Shown here: one piece after another, positions 1 to 8,304 of the stretch | How positions within the stretch are numbered: position 1 is the stretch's first letter | How the letters are laid out: each line of letters starts with the position of its first letter | IMG/VR virus record: IMGVR_UViG_3300027749_000355 | Location: 1 to 31,216 of that record | From: a virus | DNA: 31,216 nucleotides | Reading direction: 5' to 3' (one strand) | Program-made: the position numbers and the translations under genes | Notes under the pieces: generated by a model | Told to the model about the DNA's origin: nothing | Databases searched by the model: none | The model's input: only the letters and a program-made list of their open reading frames with translations

Positions 1-777
1 TAATCTTGCTACAGGACTACCAACAGTATAACCTACATCAGCGAAATTAACTAAATTAGTAAATCCCGCACTATTAGATTTTACAAAATCAGCGGAAGCA
101 AATCCACCCAATCTATCAGAATTAGTGGCGGTGCCCCAAAATCTTGTACCATCGGTAGTTTGTCCTGGTTGTGAATCGTTATTTGTAGATGCAAGTGTTA
201 TGCCTCTATGTAGTTTAGTAAATCCCGAAGCAGTTAATCCAGTTTCAATACCACCGTCTATTGGGTTGACGTCTACATTACTGACTACAAATAACGTAGT
301 GTTACCTACTAATGCTTCAACAATCGGAGATGTGCTACCATTTAATGCTCGCACAGTTCTAGATCTAACTTGTGTAGTCGAATATCCTGCGGCAACTTGA
401 GGTCCAACTAGGGTATAATCAGTACCGTTCCATGCATTAAGTTGATTATTAACAGTATCAAACCAGAAATCACCAAGTGTTAGCCCAGTCGGGCGGGTCG
501 CTCCAGTTTCTGCTCCACCAGTTGTACGGAATTTATTGCCGTCGAAGAATTTTAATTTGCTATTTGCACTATCAAACCAAACTTGGCCTGAAAGTGGTTT
601 TGGTGGTTGTGTAGTATTAGCGAAGTTTTCTAGCAAAGCTACAAAATTTTCATTTTGTACTTCACCGTATCCTGCGTAATTCTTACCGATTAACTTAATA
701 TCAAGGGTACTATCAATAGTGCCATCAGCTACTACTGTAATTTGTGTCCCGCTATATCTATTTATGGTGTATGACAT
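1..777 (-). CDS. Tail-fibre protein with shared N-terminal domain (C-terminus cut by window edge)
   Basis: This gene has no in-window stop; 259 codons are visible and it runs off the left edge. The ATG at 777-775 is supported by AAGGAA (787-792) nine bases upstream and by alignment with the N-termini of the next two fibre genes (both begin M[ST]Y). Residues about 28-82 carry the family pattern: LIGKNY, then LLENFA at 48-53, then GQVWFD at 64-69 and FFDG at 77-80. A second short unit, GDFWFD at 102-107, is followed by LVGPQ at 123-127. Near residues 215-232 it has WGTATNSDRLGG, a motif I associate with cyanophage-type fibre shafts. From the family and position it is probably a virion fibre or adhesin whose N-terminus docks to the tail and whose missing C-terminus would bind the host. 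It has its own late-type promoter at 802-809, so it may start a further transcription unit leftward. Confidence 0.85.
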   Translation of the reverse strand, partial: MSYTINRYSGTQITVVADGTIDSTLDIKLIGKNYAGYGEVQNENFVALLENFANTTQPPKPLSGQVWFDSANSKLKFFDGNKFRTTGGAETGATRPTGLTLGDFWFDTVNNQLNAWNGTDYTLVGPQVAAGYSTTQVRSRTVRALNGSTSPIVEALVGNTTLFVVSNVDVNPIDGGIETGLTASGFTKLHRGITLASTNNDSQPGQTTDGTRFWGTATNSDRLGGFASADFVKSNSAGFTNLVNFADVGYTVGSPVARL

Positions 778-801
778 CTGGCTCAGTTCCTTATTCTTAT
801 A

Positions 802-809
802 TATTTATG
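802..809 (-). promoter_or_regulatory. T4-type late promoter octamer (CATAAATA)
   Basis: Read on the minus strand the 58-nt gap between the fibre genes contains CATAAATA, ending 24 nt before the ATG at 777. T4 late promoters use TATAAATA, and published cyanophage late promoters are described as NATAAATA, recognised by the phage sigma-like factor gp55 with gp33 and the clamp. This is one of the three longest intergenic gaps in the window, and all three contain this octamer. Confidence 0.6.
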
Positions 810-835
810 CTGTTATATCTTAAATTTCTAGTAGG

Positions 836-2503
836 TTACAGGTCATTCTGATAGACCCAGACGCCGGTTTGCATTATAAACTTCCTAATTGCTGTTCCTG
901 CGCCGTCTGTACACACTGCCCTACAGATAGAATCGTTCGACCATTCGGTATTTGGGAACAATTTAGCTAGGTATGTTGTTGCAATTTGAGCGTTAGATAG
1001 TCCGGTAGTTGTTAAACTTATAGCTACAGACCGTGTGTCTACATATTTTTTAGTAGCGGCATCTTGCGCAGAGGCAGGATCAGCTAAGTTACTTATTTTA
1101 GAACTACTTACGTTAACAACACCTGCACCTTTAGGATCTAGGACTATATTCCCATCCGCAAATGCTGGTGTGCTATTTGCTAATGTTACATTTCCGCTTA
1201 GATCAGCAGTTATTGATAGATTAGTTATGTTTAAAGATGTTAGCGTACCAACACTAGTTAAACTACTAGTAAGTATAGTAGGCCCAAGAATACCTGCTTC
1301 TAATATGGTCGTACCGTTAATCTTATAACCCTTGCTTGCTACTAGATTTACGTGTTCTGAACTATTCCAGTATGCTCCACCATTTACCCATGTAAACGTT
1401 TTATCTGTTGTACCTTTAAGGGTAAAGCCACCGCCATTGGCAGTTGAATCAGTTGGACTAGCGACACTACCTAATTCAATATTTTTATCATCAATACTAA
1501 TAGTTGTTGAATTAATAGTTGTTGTAACGCCGTTAACTGTTAAATTACCTTCGATTATAACACTACCTGGAGTTGCAACTGTTCCTACATGTAGTGTTGC
1601 AGTTGGTGCTGAATTAAAAAGTCCGATATAATTATTAGTTGCGTCAACAAATAGTGCTGTTTGAGATGTTGATCCGTTTCTAGTGGTAATTTTAAAATTT
1701 TGACCAGATGTGTTTGACTTAATATTAAATAAAATTGCTGATGCATTTATCTCAGTATTTCCACTTTCACCTAATATTAACGGAGTGGCATTATTGATAG
1801 TAAGTGTTCCGGCTGTGGCCGAATCGTCAGTAGTTGATATAAAATTTTCTGCTGTTTTACTAGATCCATCTGCGGCCAATAATGTGTCAGCTTGTGAAAC
1901 TGGTGATCTTAATTTGACTCCGCTAAATGTACTTGCATTAAATCCAACATATATTGTACCAGTATATTGAGATATTGCAGTGCTTGGAGTAAATTCAGTA
2001 TTACTCCAAATACCTAATAGTGTTTGACCAACGAACAGACTTGCAATAGTATGAGTGAGTTGGTCAGTGCCAATAACACTGTCTACAACAAATCCTGATA
2101 GACCTTGGGCCGCTGTATAAACAGGGCCTGCTAGTTTAGTCGATGTACCATCGTTAAATCGTAGTTGTCCGTTATTACTATCAATCCAAATATCGCCTGC
2201 ATTAATTCCGCTAGGGGAAGAAGCAGACACGATAGTGCCGCCGCTAACTTTAAAATTAACACCATCATATACTTTTAATCTATTTTGTGTGGTATCAAAC
2301 CAAAGCTGACCAACAGTTGGGGATCTTGGTTGGACTGAATTAGCAAAATTTTCCAACAAGTATACAAAGTTTTGATTAAGAGCAGTGCCGTAAGCACTTG
2401 CACTTTTAGCTACTAAGGTAAGACTTGAGTGAACTTGATCGGTCGTACCGTCGACTAATTCTGTTAAGATTGTTCCGTTAGATTTGGTTATCGTATAGCT
2501 CAT
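836..2503 (-). CDS. Tail-fibre protein, second paralogue
   Basis: This 555-aa protein belongs to the same N-terminal family as its neighbours: LLENFA at 49-54, GQLWFD at 65-70, VYDG at 78-81, a second unit GDIWID at 103-108, then AGPV at 125-128. The middle is a Ser/Thr/Asn-rich beta-type shaft. Residues 320-388 contain LTVNGVTTTINST, NIELGS, GGGFTLKGTTDKT and TWVNGGAYWNSSE, a block seen often in cyanophage-type fibres. Residues 468-489 (ISNLADPASAQDAATKKYVD) match the common junction motif before a terminal fibre domain; the last 65 residues would be the tip. Its ATG overlaps the upstream TGA (ATGA, 2500-2503) and the Shine-Dalgarno signal is weak, so translation is probably coupled. It is inferred to be a trimeric fibre or short tail fibre; the receptor is unknown. 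Confidence 0.85.
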   Translation of the reverse strand: MSYTITKSNGTILTELVDGTTDQVHSSLTLVAKSASAYGTALNQNFVYLLENFANSVQPRSPTVGQLWFDTTQNRLKVYDGVNFKVSGGTIVSASSPSGINAGDIWIDSNNGQLRFNDGTSTKLAGPVYTAAQGLSGFVVDSVIGTDQLTHTIASLFVGQTLLGIWSNTEFTPSTAISQYTGTIYVGFNASTFSGVKLRSPVSQADTLLAADGSSKTAENFISTTDDSATAGTLTINNATPLILGESGNTEINASAILFNIKSNTSGQNFKITTRNGSTSQTALFVDATNNYIGLFNSAPTATLHVGTVATPGSVIIEGNLTVNGVTTTINSTTISIDDKNIELGSVASPTDSTANGGGFTLKGTTDKTFTWVNGGAYWNSSEHVNLVASKGYKINGTTILEAGILGPTILTSSLTSVGTLTSLNITNLSITADLSGNVTLANSTPAFADGNIVLDPKGAGVVNVSSSKISNLADPASAQDAATKKYVDTRSVAISLTTTGLSNAQIATTYLAKLFPNTEWSNDSICRAVCTDGAGTAIRKFIMQTGVWVYQNDL

Positions 2504-4644
2504 TGTAAGTTACCAGTAAAAATAATATAATTAATAGTCAAGTACGGATTCATAATATTTACCGCCTGGCCTAGTTGGGTTGAATCGGCCACGCTACCAG
2601 TTTTATCTATACCGCTAGCACCAGTTACTGCAACTTGTGGGCTGATAGTAGTTTGATAACCTGTACCAGGAACAGTATAGTAGTGTTTGTGATCTGGCAG
2701 ATTTTTAACTAATAATGTAACTGTGTCTTTGCCTGTGCCGGTGCCGATATTATCAGCAGTAACGTCAGTAACTCTGTCAGCAGGGGCAGTGATTGTTTGT
2801 ACGTTCTGAGCTACATTTAATCTGCTTGGTACACTTATTCCGTTGTTCATGCTGTCTTTGCCTAGTGCAAATCTACCTCTTAGGTCAGGCAATCTAAATG
2901 TGCCGTAGCCTTGCAACGGTTCAAGTGCTATATCTCTTATGTATACATCTCCAATGACATCATATAATAGTTTGTATGTTGTTTTAGAAACTTCTGCTCC
3001 GTCACATAAAACATACCCAACTGGCGGGGTAATTCCAGCAAATGGTAGGATTGCACCGATTGGCATTACTGGTAAATTCTGTTGTAATGATTTTTTAGTT
3101 ACCTTTAATAAACCAATATCTTTTCGCTGGAATAAAAAGTAATCGCTGTCCCGGAGTATCGTGGCATCTGTTTGTGCAGAAATTGCAGTTTCATTTAATG
3201 TCGTTGTGAGAATTAACGAACCATTAACTGTTTGTCCGTCAAACGCTTGAGCGTTACTATCCAGCTGGCCTTGAAGCTTAAACGTTGTAGGGCTGGCTAA
3301 TCTTCCGGCAGACCCAGTTACACTTCCATCTAATATACCTGAAAAAGATCCTGTAAATCCTCCGACAAACGCCTGTGCATATATATTTCTAAATCGGTGA
3401 TTCGTATCACCGATATCATACTGTAGTGTAGTAGTTGGAATTATTGCTGAAGATCCGTTTGCGGTAGTAATATAAAGTTTGCCAGTTAAATTAATATCGT
3501 TAGCAAAAGTAGATTTTTTTGTTACTGACAAGCCGCCTAGTGTTTGAATACTTGCACCACCGGGATCGCCCGGACCTGTGCTGAGATCACCGACATTTGA
3601 TGTTCCGTTTACAATCAATCTACCTAGTTCAGGTTTAGTAGCATCGTCTTTGATAATAATTGTGCCGGCAACGTCTAAAGTTGCTAGGGGATCTGCATTG
3701 TTAGTTCCAATACCTATTCTAGTTCTAGCATCGATACGCATTACTGTTTTAGTTATTGAATTATATTTCAACTTAAAATCAATTGCATCTCCGTTGTTTT
3801 TAGAATAAAATATTGTAGAAGTACCGTCAACACCTATGTTAAAACTTAGATCACTACCTATACTAAGTCCAGCATTTGCTCTAATATTAAGTGACGATGT
3901 ACTTGTACTCGACACATCACCTCTTAGAAAGTTACTAGCCAGTACGCTAACACCATTGACTGCTAATGCTTCGGCTCTTTCTGAGGTTCCCCAAATTTTA
4001 CTAGGAGACGTTTCGCTGTTACTGTCAGTTAATGATAAATTAAAGCCTTGTCGAATGAATGGAAACCCAGAAACAATTGATTTAGGCGTAAATGTATCTT
4101 TACTAATAATAGCTACTCTATAATTATTAGTATCAGTTATGCTACTGGAAGCACCATAAAAACTTATCACACTATGAGTAACATTATTAGTGTCAACTAT
4201 AGATTCTACTATGGGGCCAGTTTGTTTTCCTGCACTATATTGAGGTCCTACTAGTAACCAGTTGTTTCCTGAATATAGATATAGTTGACTATTATTTGTA
4301 TCAACCCACAAGTCACCTTTAGAACTACTAATCACTTCAGGAGCTACTCCTGATTTCTTTAAAGAACCTGCGGCGGACCAAGCGGTGCCGTCATATACAT
4401 TTAAAAAATTAAGAGTATTATCATACCACAACTGACCTTGAACTGGGTTAGCAGGCGGGTTATCTGATGGGCTTGCAAAATTTTCTAGTAAGTGTAAAAG
4501 ATTTTCAGCAAGGACTGGAGCAAACCCTTTATAATTTTTGCCGATAAGAGTCACTGAAGTTTGATTATTCAATGTTTGATCAGCGACCACTATCGCAGGT
4601 TTGCTAGGATTAGTAATTTCAGTAAATCTAACTTGATAAGTCAT
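2500..4644 (-). CDS. Tail-fibre protein with C-terminal phage tail-collar domain
   Basis: This 714-aa protein is the third member of the shared-N-terminus family: LIGKNY at 33-38, LLENFA at 52-57, GQLWYD at 70-75, VYDG at 83-86, GDLWVD at 110-115, LVGPQ at 131-135. The shaft holds RIGIGTNNADPLATLDVAG (309-327) and DIGDTNHRFRNIYA (410-423), both recurrent in marine myovirus fibres. Residues 527-599 are a tail-collar domain: MPIGAILPFAG, GYVLCDGAE, FRLPDLRGRFALGKD. It is followed by NLPDHKHYY (648-656) and the C-terminal NPYLTINYIIFTG (699-711), as in T4 gp12-like short fibres and other collar fibres. AGGAG at 4653-4657 lies eight bases before the ATG, and the upstream stop is three bases away. 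A receptor-binding or short-tail-fibre role is inferred from the collar architecture. Confidence 0.9.
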   Translation of the reverse strand: MTYQVRFTEITNPSKPAIVVADQTLNNQTSVTLIGKNYKGFAPVLAENLLHLLENFASPSDNPPANPVQGQLWYDNTLNFLNVYDGTAWSAAGSLKKSGVAPEVISSSKGDLWVDTNNSQLYLYSGNNWLLVGPQYSAGKQTGPIVESIVDTNNVTHSVISFYGASSSITDTNNYRVAIISKDTFTPKSIVSGFPFIRQGFNLSLTDSNSETSPSKIWGTSERAEALAVNGVSVLASNFLRGDVSSTSTSSLNIRANAGLSIGSDLSFNIGVDGTSTIFYSKNNGDAIDFKLKYNSITKTVMRIDARTRIGIGTNNADPLATLDVAGTIIIKDDATKPELGRLIVNGTSNVGDLSTGPGDPGGASIQTLGGLSVTKKSTFANDINLTGKLYITTANGSSAIIPTTTLQYDIGDTNHRFRNIYAQAFVGGFTGSFSGILDGSVTGSAGRLASPTTFKLQGQLDSNAQAFDGQTVNGSLILTTTLNETAISAQTDATILRDSDYFLFQRKDIGLLKVTKKSLQQNLPVMPIGAILPFAGITPPVGYVLCDGAEVSKTTYKLLYDVIGDVYIRDIALEPLQGYGTFRLPDLRGRFALGKDSMNNGISVPSRLNVAQNVQTITAPADRVTDVTADNIGTGTGKDTVTLLVKNLPDHKHYYTVPGTGYQTTISPQVAVTGASGIDKTGSVADSTQLGQAVNIMNPYLTINYIIFTGNLQ

Positions 4645-4647
4645 AGA

Positions 4648-5262
4648 TTATACTCCTGCTAAGCCAGTTAAACTTTGAATACGAACTGTATAATCAATTT
4701 GTATTAAACGATTTAATGATTTTTGTACAGGGTGGAATATAACATGAGTCAATAACAGGCCTGTGCCAGATGCATTATAGCTTTTTAACCCTAGTTCATC
4801 AAATACTAATCCGGTTGTTGTTGAGGTAGCATTGTCAAATGCTTGTTGACCTGCGGTATTTCCATCGCCGTAATCCAACAGACAAGTTACAAACAGATCT
4901 GTATAGTTTGTGCCAGTAACATGTCGAGCTTCTGTATAGTTACGTGTAGGATCGACATTATTACTACTGCGTTCATCTACAACTTTTTTAAATTGTTGAC
5001 TGTACAAACTTGCATTTGCACCCGAACTGTTTGGTGTTAGGTATGTGATAATACCTGTTGGATCTACTGAAGTTCCGCCACTACCAAATGCCATTTCGTA
5101 AACAAAGCCGTTACCACTATTAGATAGCGTGTTAGCTAATGCTATACTCATATTTTCATAGTGTATAGCATTACGTTTGTTGACATAAATTTCATTGGAA
5201 ATGGGATCGAAGATCTTTATATGACCTTCTATATGAACTCCCGTTAAGTCTTTGCTCTGCAT
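4648..5262 (-). CDS. Small tail structural protein (204 aa)
   Basis: This is a 204-aa soluble protein with no signal peptide or membrane segment. It opens with GVHIEGHIKIFDP (8-20). The C-terminal third has VFDELGLKSY (153-162) and LLLTHVIFHPVQKSLNR (169-185), ending in a beta-rich DYTVRIQSL segment. I recognise the HVIFHPVQKS-type ending from small structural proteins near fibre genes in T4-like marine phages, but I cannot assign a T4 gene number. It is the first gene after the promoter at 5284-5291 and is followed three bases later by the collar fibre, so it may be a fibre adaptor, a baseplate-fibre connector or a minor fibre. The ATG at 5262 is preceded by AGAG about 9 nt upstream. Confidence 0.75.
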   Translation of the reverse strand: MQSKDLTGVHIEGHIKIFDPISNEIYVNKRNAIHYENMSIALANTLSNSGNGFVYEMAFGSGGTSVDPTGIITYLTPNSSGANASLYSQQFKKVVDERSSNNVDPTRNYTEARHVTGTNYTDLFVTCLLDYGDGNTAGQQAFDNATSTTTGLVFDELGLKSYNASGTGLLLTHVIFHPVQKSLNRLIQIDYTVRIQSLTGLAGV

Positions 5263-5283
5263 AGTGATGTTCTCTTTATCTTA

Positions 5284-5291
5284 TATTTATC
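5284..5291 (-). promoter_or_regulatory. T4-type late promoter octamer (GATAAATA)
   Basis: The 58-nt gap between the protease and the 204-aa gene contains GATAAATA on the minus strand, 21 nt before the ATG at 5262. It fits the NATAAATA late consensus. It overlaps a 13-nt inverted repeat (5287-5299, TTATCA arms around one base), which may be incidental. Confidence 0.6.
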
Positions 5292-5320
5292 AATGATAAT
5301 TAACTGCTAGTTTAATCGCA

Positions 5321-6982
5321 TTAACCATATCTTCGTATTCTCAATCTCGGATACATTGCGCCGGTAGCGGGTCGGTCTTTGTATCTAGTCATTGGCGAAA
5401 CTGTTCCCGTTACTGGTCGCACAGCTAGGTAATACAAATATCTGTTATTTGAGTTATCACCTAGTGATGTGTAATCGCCAGCAAGGCCGCCGGTTGATCC
5501 AATTTGATTCTTTGTTGAGTTAGTAATCAAATGAGTCAGTGCTTCTGATTGACGCATATTAGGATATTGCTCTAATAAACATGCTAAGTATCCAGCTACC
5601 TGCGGGCCTGCCATACTAGTTCCCGATATGCTTCCTATTTTATACGCAGAATCTCTAGTGTCATTAGCAAGGACAATTCCATATTCTGTAGCGGCTGCTG
5701 AATCTCGAAAACTGGAAACAATATTACTTCCCGGAGCCCATATATCAACCCGCTTGCCATAGTTGCTAAAAGTACTTTTATATTCTGAAACAGTTGTGCC
5801 GGCTGACCCTACACAAATTACTTGAGCGGCTGACCCTGGAGAAGAGCCTCGAGTAGGAAAATATGTAAATCCACCAGCAACAAAAGAATTATTATAATCT
5901 GCAAGATCCGACGTAGCCATATTCCAGTAACTATTTCCAGCACTTGCTACTACAATAACTCCGTCTGCAATAGCATCTTGGATGTCAGCTTCAACCCCGG
6001 CACTTCTTGCGGGGGTTGCATATAGATACGTGCTGGCCGGAACTGGGATTCCGTTGTCTTGTAAAATCGTTCGCTTGGCTGCATCAGTGCCGGACAGTGC
6101 AGTAGTAGTACCTCTATAAGTTACACTAGTTATACCACTTAAAGCAATATTGTTATATGAGTATCCCCAGCTGTTGTTTGTCACTGTTGGGTTACGTTTC
6201 CCAGTTGCAGAATTAACTGGTTTAGAGTTGTGAAAAGCTCTAATATAATCAAATATGAATACAGACCAGTCAGCGGCGGAGCCGGGAGGGCCGTTGCCGC
6301 CTGCATAGTTAAACTCCATATTGTAAATATTTGCATCGCTTGCCCAGCCCTGAGTATTTCCGGCAGTAATGCCAGTAGTGTGTGTTCCGTGATTGCTTGA
6401 ACTAGCACTATAACTATATGTTCCTGTAGAAGCATATCCTAATGCGGCGCTATGCTGGAACCAATCATATTGCACAGCTCTAGATCCGCCAGTACCGTCT
6501 GGATTTACAGCAAACTCTGGATGATTAAAATTTATGTGTGCATCAACTATTACAGCATCTACATTTTTTCCAGAACTAGTAGTAGTAATTGTTTGTGTTG
6601 TTTGGGTAAAAGAACCATTAGTTCCCCATGTTGCTAAATTTGATCCTGCTGTACATCTGAGCAATCCCCAGTTCTTATCGTTGGCATCAATGGTTGAACT
6701 TTTTTCAAAATTGCTAGTTCGTATCCCATGAGGAACTGCTGATATGCCTTGCAGACTAGGCATTAATTCTACAGCAATAACTCTAGGATCGCTACGTAGC
6801 TGTTCAGCTTCTTCAGTAGTTAACAAGAAATGAGTATTTCTACTAATCTCCCTGCGTTGAGTTACCTCTACTGCTCTGTCAGGAATATAGAGATCACCGC
6901 CAGGAGTTTCTAAATCGTCAAGCAGAGACGTAGCATCGTCCATAGTATTTGCTGTAACAATATATTCTTGAGTATCAGACAT
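5321..6982 (-). CDS. Subtilisin-family (S8) serine protease with I9-like propeptide
   Basis: This 553-aa protein has a complete subtilase catalytic set. Asp147 lies in AVIVDAHINFNHPEF, His198 in SSNHGTHTTGITAG, the oxyanion Asn350 in VVASAGNS and nucleophile Ser456 in GSISGTSMAGPQVAGYLA. Residues 6-75 look like an inhibitor I9 propeptide: EYIVTANTMDDA at the start and LTTEEAEQLRSDPRVIAVE at 54-72, the usual edge before the mature enzyme. There is no signal peptide, so it should be made in the cytoplasm, consistent with a virion part released by lysis. The C-terminus (520-553) is short and rich in Arg/Tyr and resembles no fibre tip I know. It lies one base after a fibre gene and just before a late-type promoter; GGAAG precedes the ATG. 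It could cleave host surface proteins, or process the phage's own fibres or giant tail protein; the sequence does not decide between these. It is unrelated to the T4 prohead protease gp21. Confidence 0.92.
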   Translation of the reverse strand: MSDTQEYIVTANTMDDATSLLDDLETPGGDLYIPDRAVEVTQRREISRNTHFLLTTEEAEQLRSDPRVIAVELMPSLQGISAVPHGIRTSNFEKSSTIDANDKNWGLLRCTAGSNLATWGTNGSFTQTTQTITTTSSGKNVDAVIVDAHINFNHPEFAVNPDGTGGSRAVQYDWFQHSAALGYASTGTYSYSASSSNHGTHTTGITAGNTQGWASDANIYNMEFNYAGGNGPPGSAADWSVFIFDYIRAFHNSKPVNSATGKRNPTVTNNSWGYSYNNIALSGITSVTYRGTTTALSGTDAAKRTILQDNGIPVPASTYLYATPARSAGVEADIQDAIADGVIVVASAGNSYWNMATSDLADYNNSFVAGGFTYFPTRGSSPGSAAQVICVGSAGTTVSEYKSTFSNYGKRVDIWAPGSNIVSSFRDSAAATEYGIVLANDTRDSAYKIGSISGTSMAGPQVAGYLACLLEQYPNMRQSEALTHLITNSTKNQIGSTGGLAGDYTSLGDNSNNRYLYYLAVRPVTGTVSPMTRYKDRPATGAMYPRLRIRRYG

Positions 6983-6983
6983 A

Positions 6984-8300
6984 TTATGCTTCCAACTGTA
7001 GTACTGTTAATGTAGCAGTAATTGCCGCGGCAGCGCCGGAAAGATTTGTAATGTTTACTGGGATAGTTGTAGTAGGCGAACTTTCACTGTTAAACCCAAA
7101 TGCTCCTGGACTTATAAGAATTGTCTGCGCACTAGTTGTGATTACTTCAGCAATAACTCCGGCACTAGGTAACGGATCGATAGTAGATGCTCTCGATGCA
7201 TCAGCAGTTCTAGATGCGGCGTCTGAATATATTCGGACCCAGGCTGCTGCCGATGTTTGAATTTTTAATAATGCATAGGATTTAAATCCAGTAATATCTG
7301 CATTAGCATTGGCATTGTTAGCTATACTTGCAGTGGTAGCCGACACTGTTGTTCGAGATACTAGTCCAGCCACTGTTGCCCAACTTGCGTTAGTGCCGTC
7401 AGTAGTTAAATATTTTCCGCTATTACCAGTTTGTGTTGGTATCGTGCCGCTAGGTGTTCCCCAACTAAGTACTGTACCATTAGTAGTTAAATACTTGCCA
7501 CTGTTACCGGTTTGTGTTGGTGTAGCATCGACAGTAGCCCAACTAGTAGATGTTCCATTAGTTGTAAGAAATCTTCCACTGCTGCCTGATTGAGTTGGTA
7601 GGACTTTTGTTTCACCGAGACTTGTGATCCAGCTAGGATCTGCATAGCTGCCAACAGTAGTAACTCCGTTCGTTGCTATAATTGTGCCGGTTAACTTTGA
7701 TACTGCTAGACTTGTAATCCATGCAGGATCTGCATAGGTACCAGAGGTAACTACACCGTTTGTTGCCACTACTGTTCCAGATAATTTTGATCCTGCTAGA
7801 CTTGTAATCCAGCTAGGATCTGCATAGGTACTAGCACTCGATACTGCATTAGTAACTTTGCTAACAGCCAATGAAGTTAACCAGGCAGGGTCTGCTTGTA
7901 CTGAAGTTGTTAGCACAGCATTAGTAACTTTACTACCTGCTAGACTTGTGATCCAACTAGGATCTGCATAGCTTCCGTTAGTATAGACTCCGTTAGTTAC
8001 TGTGCTAGCATTACCGATAACCACATCTGACCAGCTAACAGATGTTCCGTTAGTTGATAAGAACTTTCCAGTTTGGCCAGATTGAGAAGGATACGCACTA
8101 GCTGACGGATTTGCCCAACTTAATGTGGATCCGTTAGTTGCTAAAAATAAACCACTATTTCCAGTTTGAGTAGGAATTTGAGAAGTACTGTTTGCATATA
8201 GTTCAGCAAAATTTGCATTTATTTTTATTGCACCTGACCGAAGAGTATCCCCAGTGCCGTCATTTGCAGTTGAACCTGCGTTTAAGAGTTGTTGCGCCAT
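6984..8300 (-). CDS. Repeat-built tail-fibre protein (438 aa)
   Basis: The N-terminus (1-36) reads QLLNAGSTANDGTGDTLR and KINANFAELYA, a start typical of phage fibre or tail-spike adaptors in marine myoviruses. Residues 43-307 consist of two short repeat families. Unit A (about 20 aa, type PTQTGNSGKYLTTNG plus SW) begins near 43, 71, 235, 261 and 288. Unit B (type YADPSWITSLAGSKVTNAV) begins near 111, 136, 159, 189 and 219. The C-terminal domain (314-438) contains WVRIYSDAASRTAD, GVIAEVITT, ILISPGAFGFN and NITNLSG, a compact beta domain I associate with fibre C-termini. AAGGA at 8308-8312 is seven bases upstream of the ATG. The gene sits four bases after the giant tail gene and one base before the protease. 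It is probably an elongated fibre; tip ligand unknown. Confidence 0.85.
   Translation of the reverse strand: MAQQLLNAGSTANDGTGDTLRSGAIKINANFAELYANSTSQIPTQTGNSGLFLATNGSTLSWANPSASAYPSQSGQTGKFLSTNGTSVSWSDVVIGNASTVTNGVYTNGSYADPSWITSLAGSKVTNAVLTTSVQADPAWLTSLAVSKVTNAVSSASTYADPSWITSLAGSKLSGTVVATNGVVTSGTYADPAWITSLAVSKLTGTIIATNGVTTVGSYADPSWITSLGETKVLPTQSGSSGRFLTTNGTSTSWATVDATPTQTGNSGKYLTTNGTVLSWGTPSGTIPTQTGNSGKYLTTDGTNASWATVAGLVSRTTVSATTASIANNANANADITGFKSYALLKIQTSAAAWVRIYSDAASRTADASRASTIDPLPSAGVIAEVITTSAQTILISPGAFGFNSESSPTTTIPVNITNLSGAAAAITATLTVLQLEA
7380..8174 (-). repeat. Two families of five tandem coding repeats within the 438-aa fibre
   Basis: Two A units (near residues 43 and 71) are followed by five B units (111-233) and then three A units (235-307). 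A units share a TG.SG.[FY]L.T.GT..SW pattern; B units share ADP[SA]W[IL]TSL..[ST]K. The DNA copies are similar but not identical, so the array could shorten or lengthen by recombination. Spacing between B units (23-30 residues) is not uniform. Confidence 0.85.
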
Positions 8301-8304
8301 CTTG

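Noticed and set aside
5287-5299. Inverted repeat TTATCA-N-TGATAA read as a terminator or operator.
   Set aside because: The arms are six A+T-rich bases with a one-base loop and no T tract, so it cannot form a stable intrinsic terminator; an operator cannot be excluded but has no support.
6181-6435. An 84-codon minus-strand frame overlapping the protease.
   Set aside because: It lies out of frame within the region encoding the catalytic His segment; its product is low-complexity and there is no independent start signal.
5321-6982. Prohead (capsid maturation) protease role for the subtilase.
   Set aside because: T4-like prohead proteases (gp21) are from a different family and lie beside the capsid genes; here the neighbours are tail fibres.
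7380-8174. CRISPR-like or mobile repeat array.
   Set aside because: The repeats are in frame, protein-level units of a fibre with variable spacing and lack spacer organisation.
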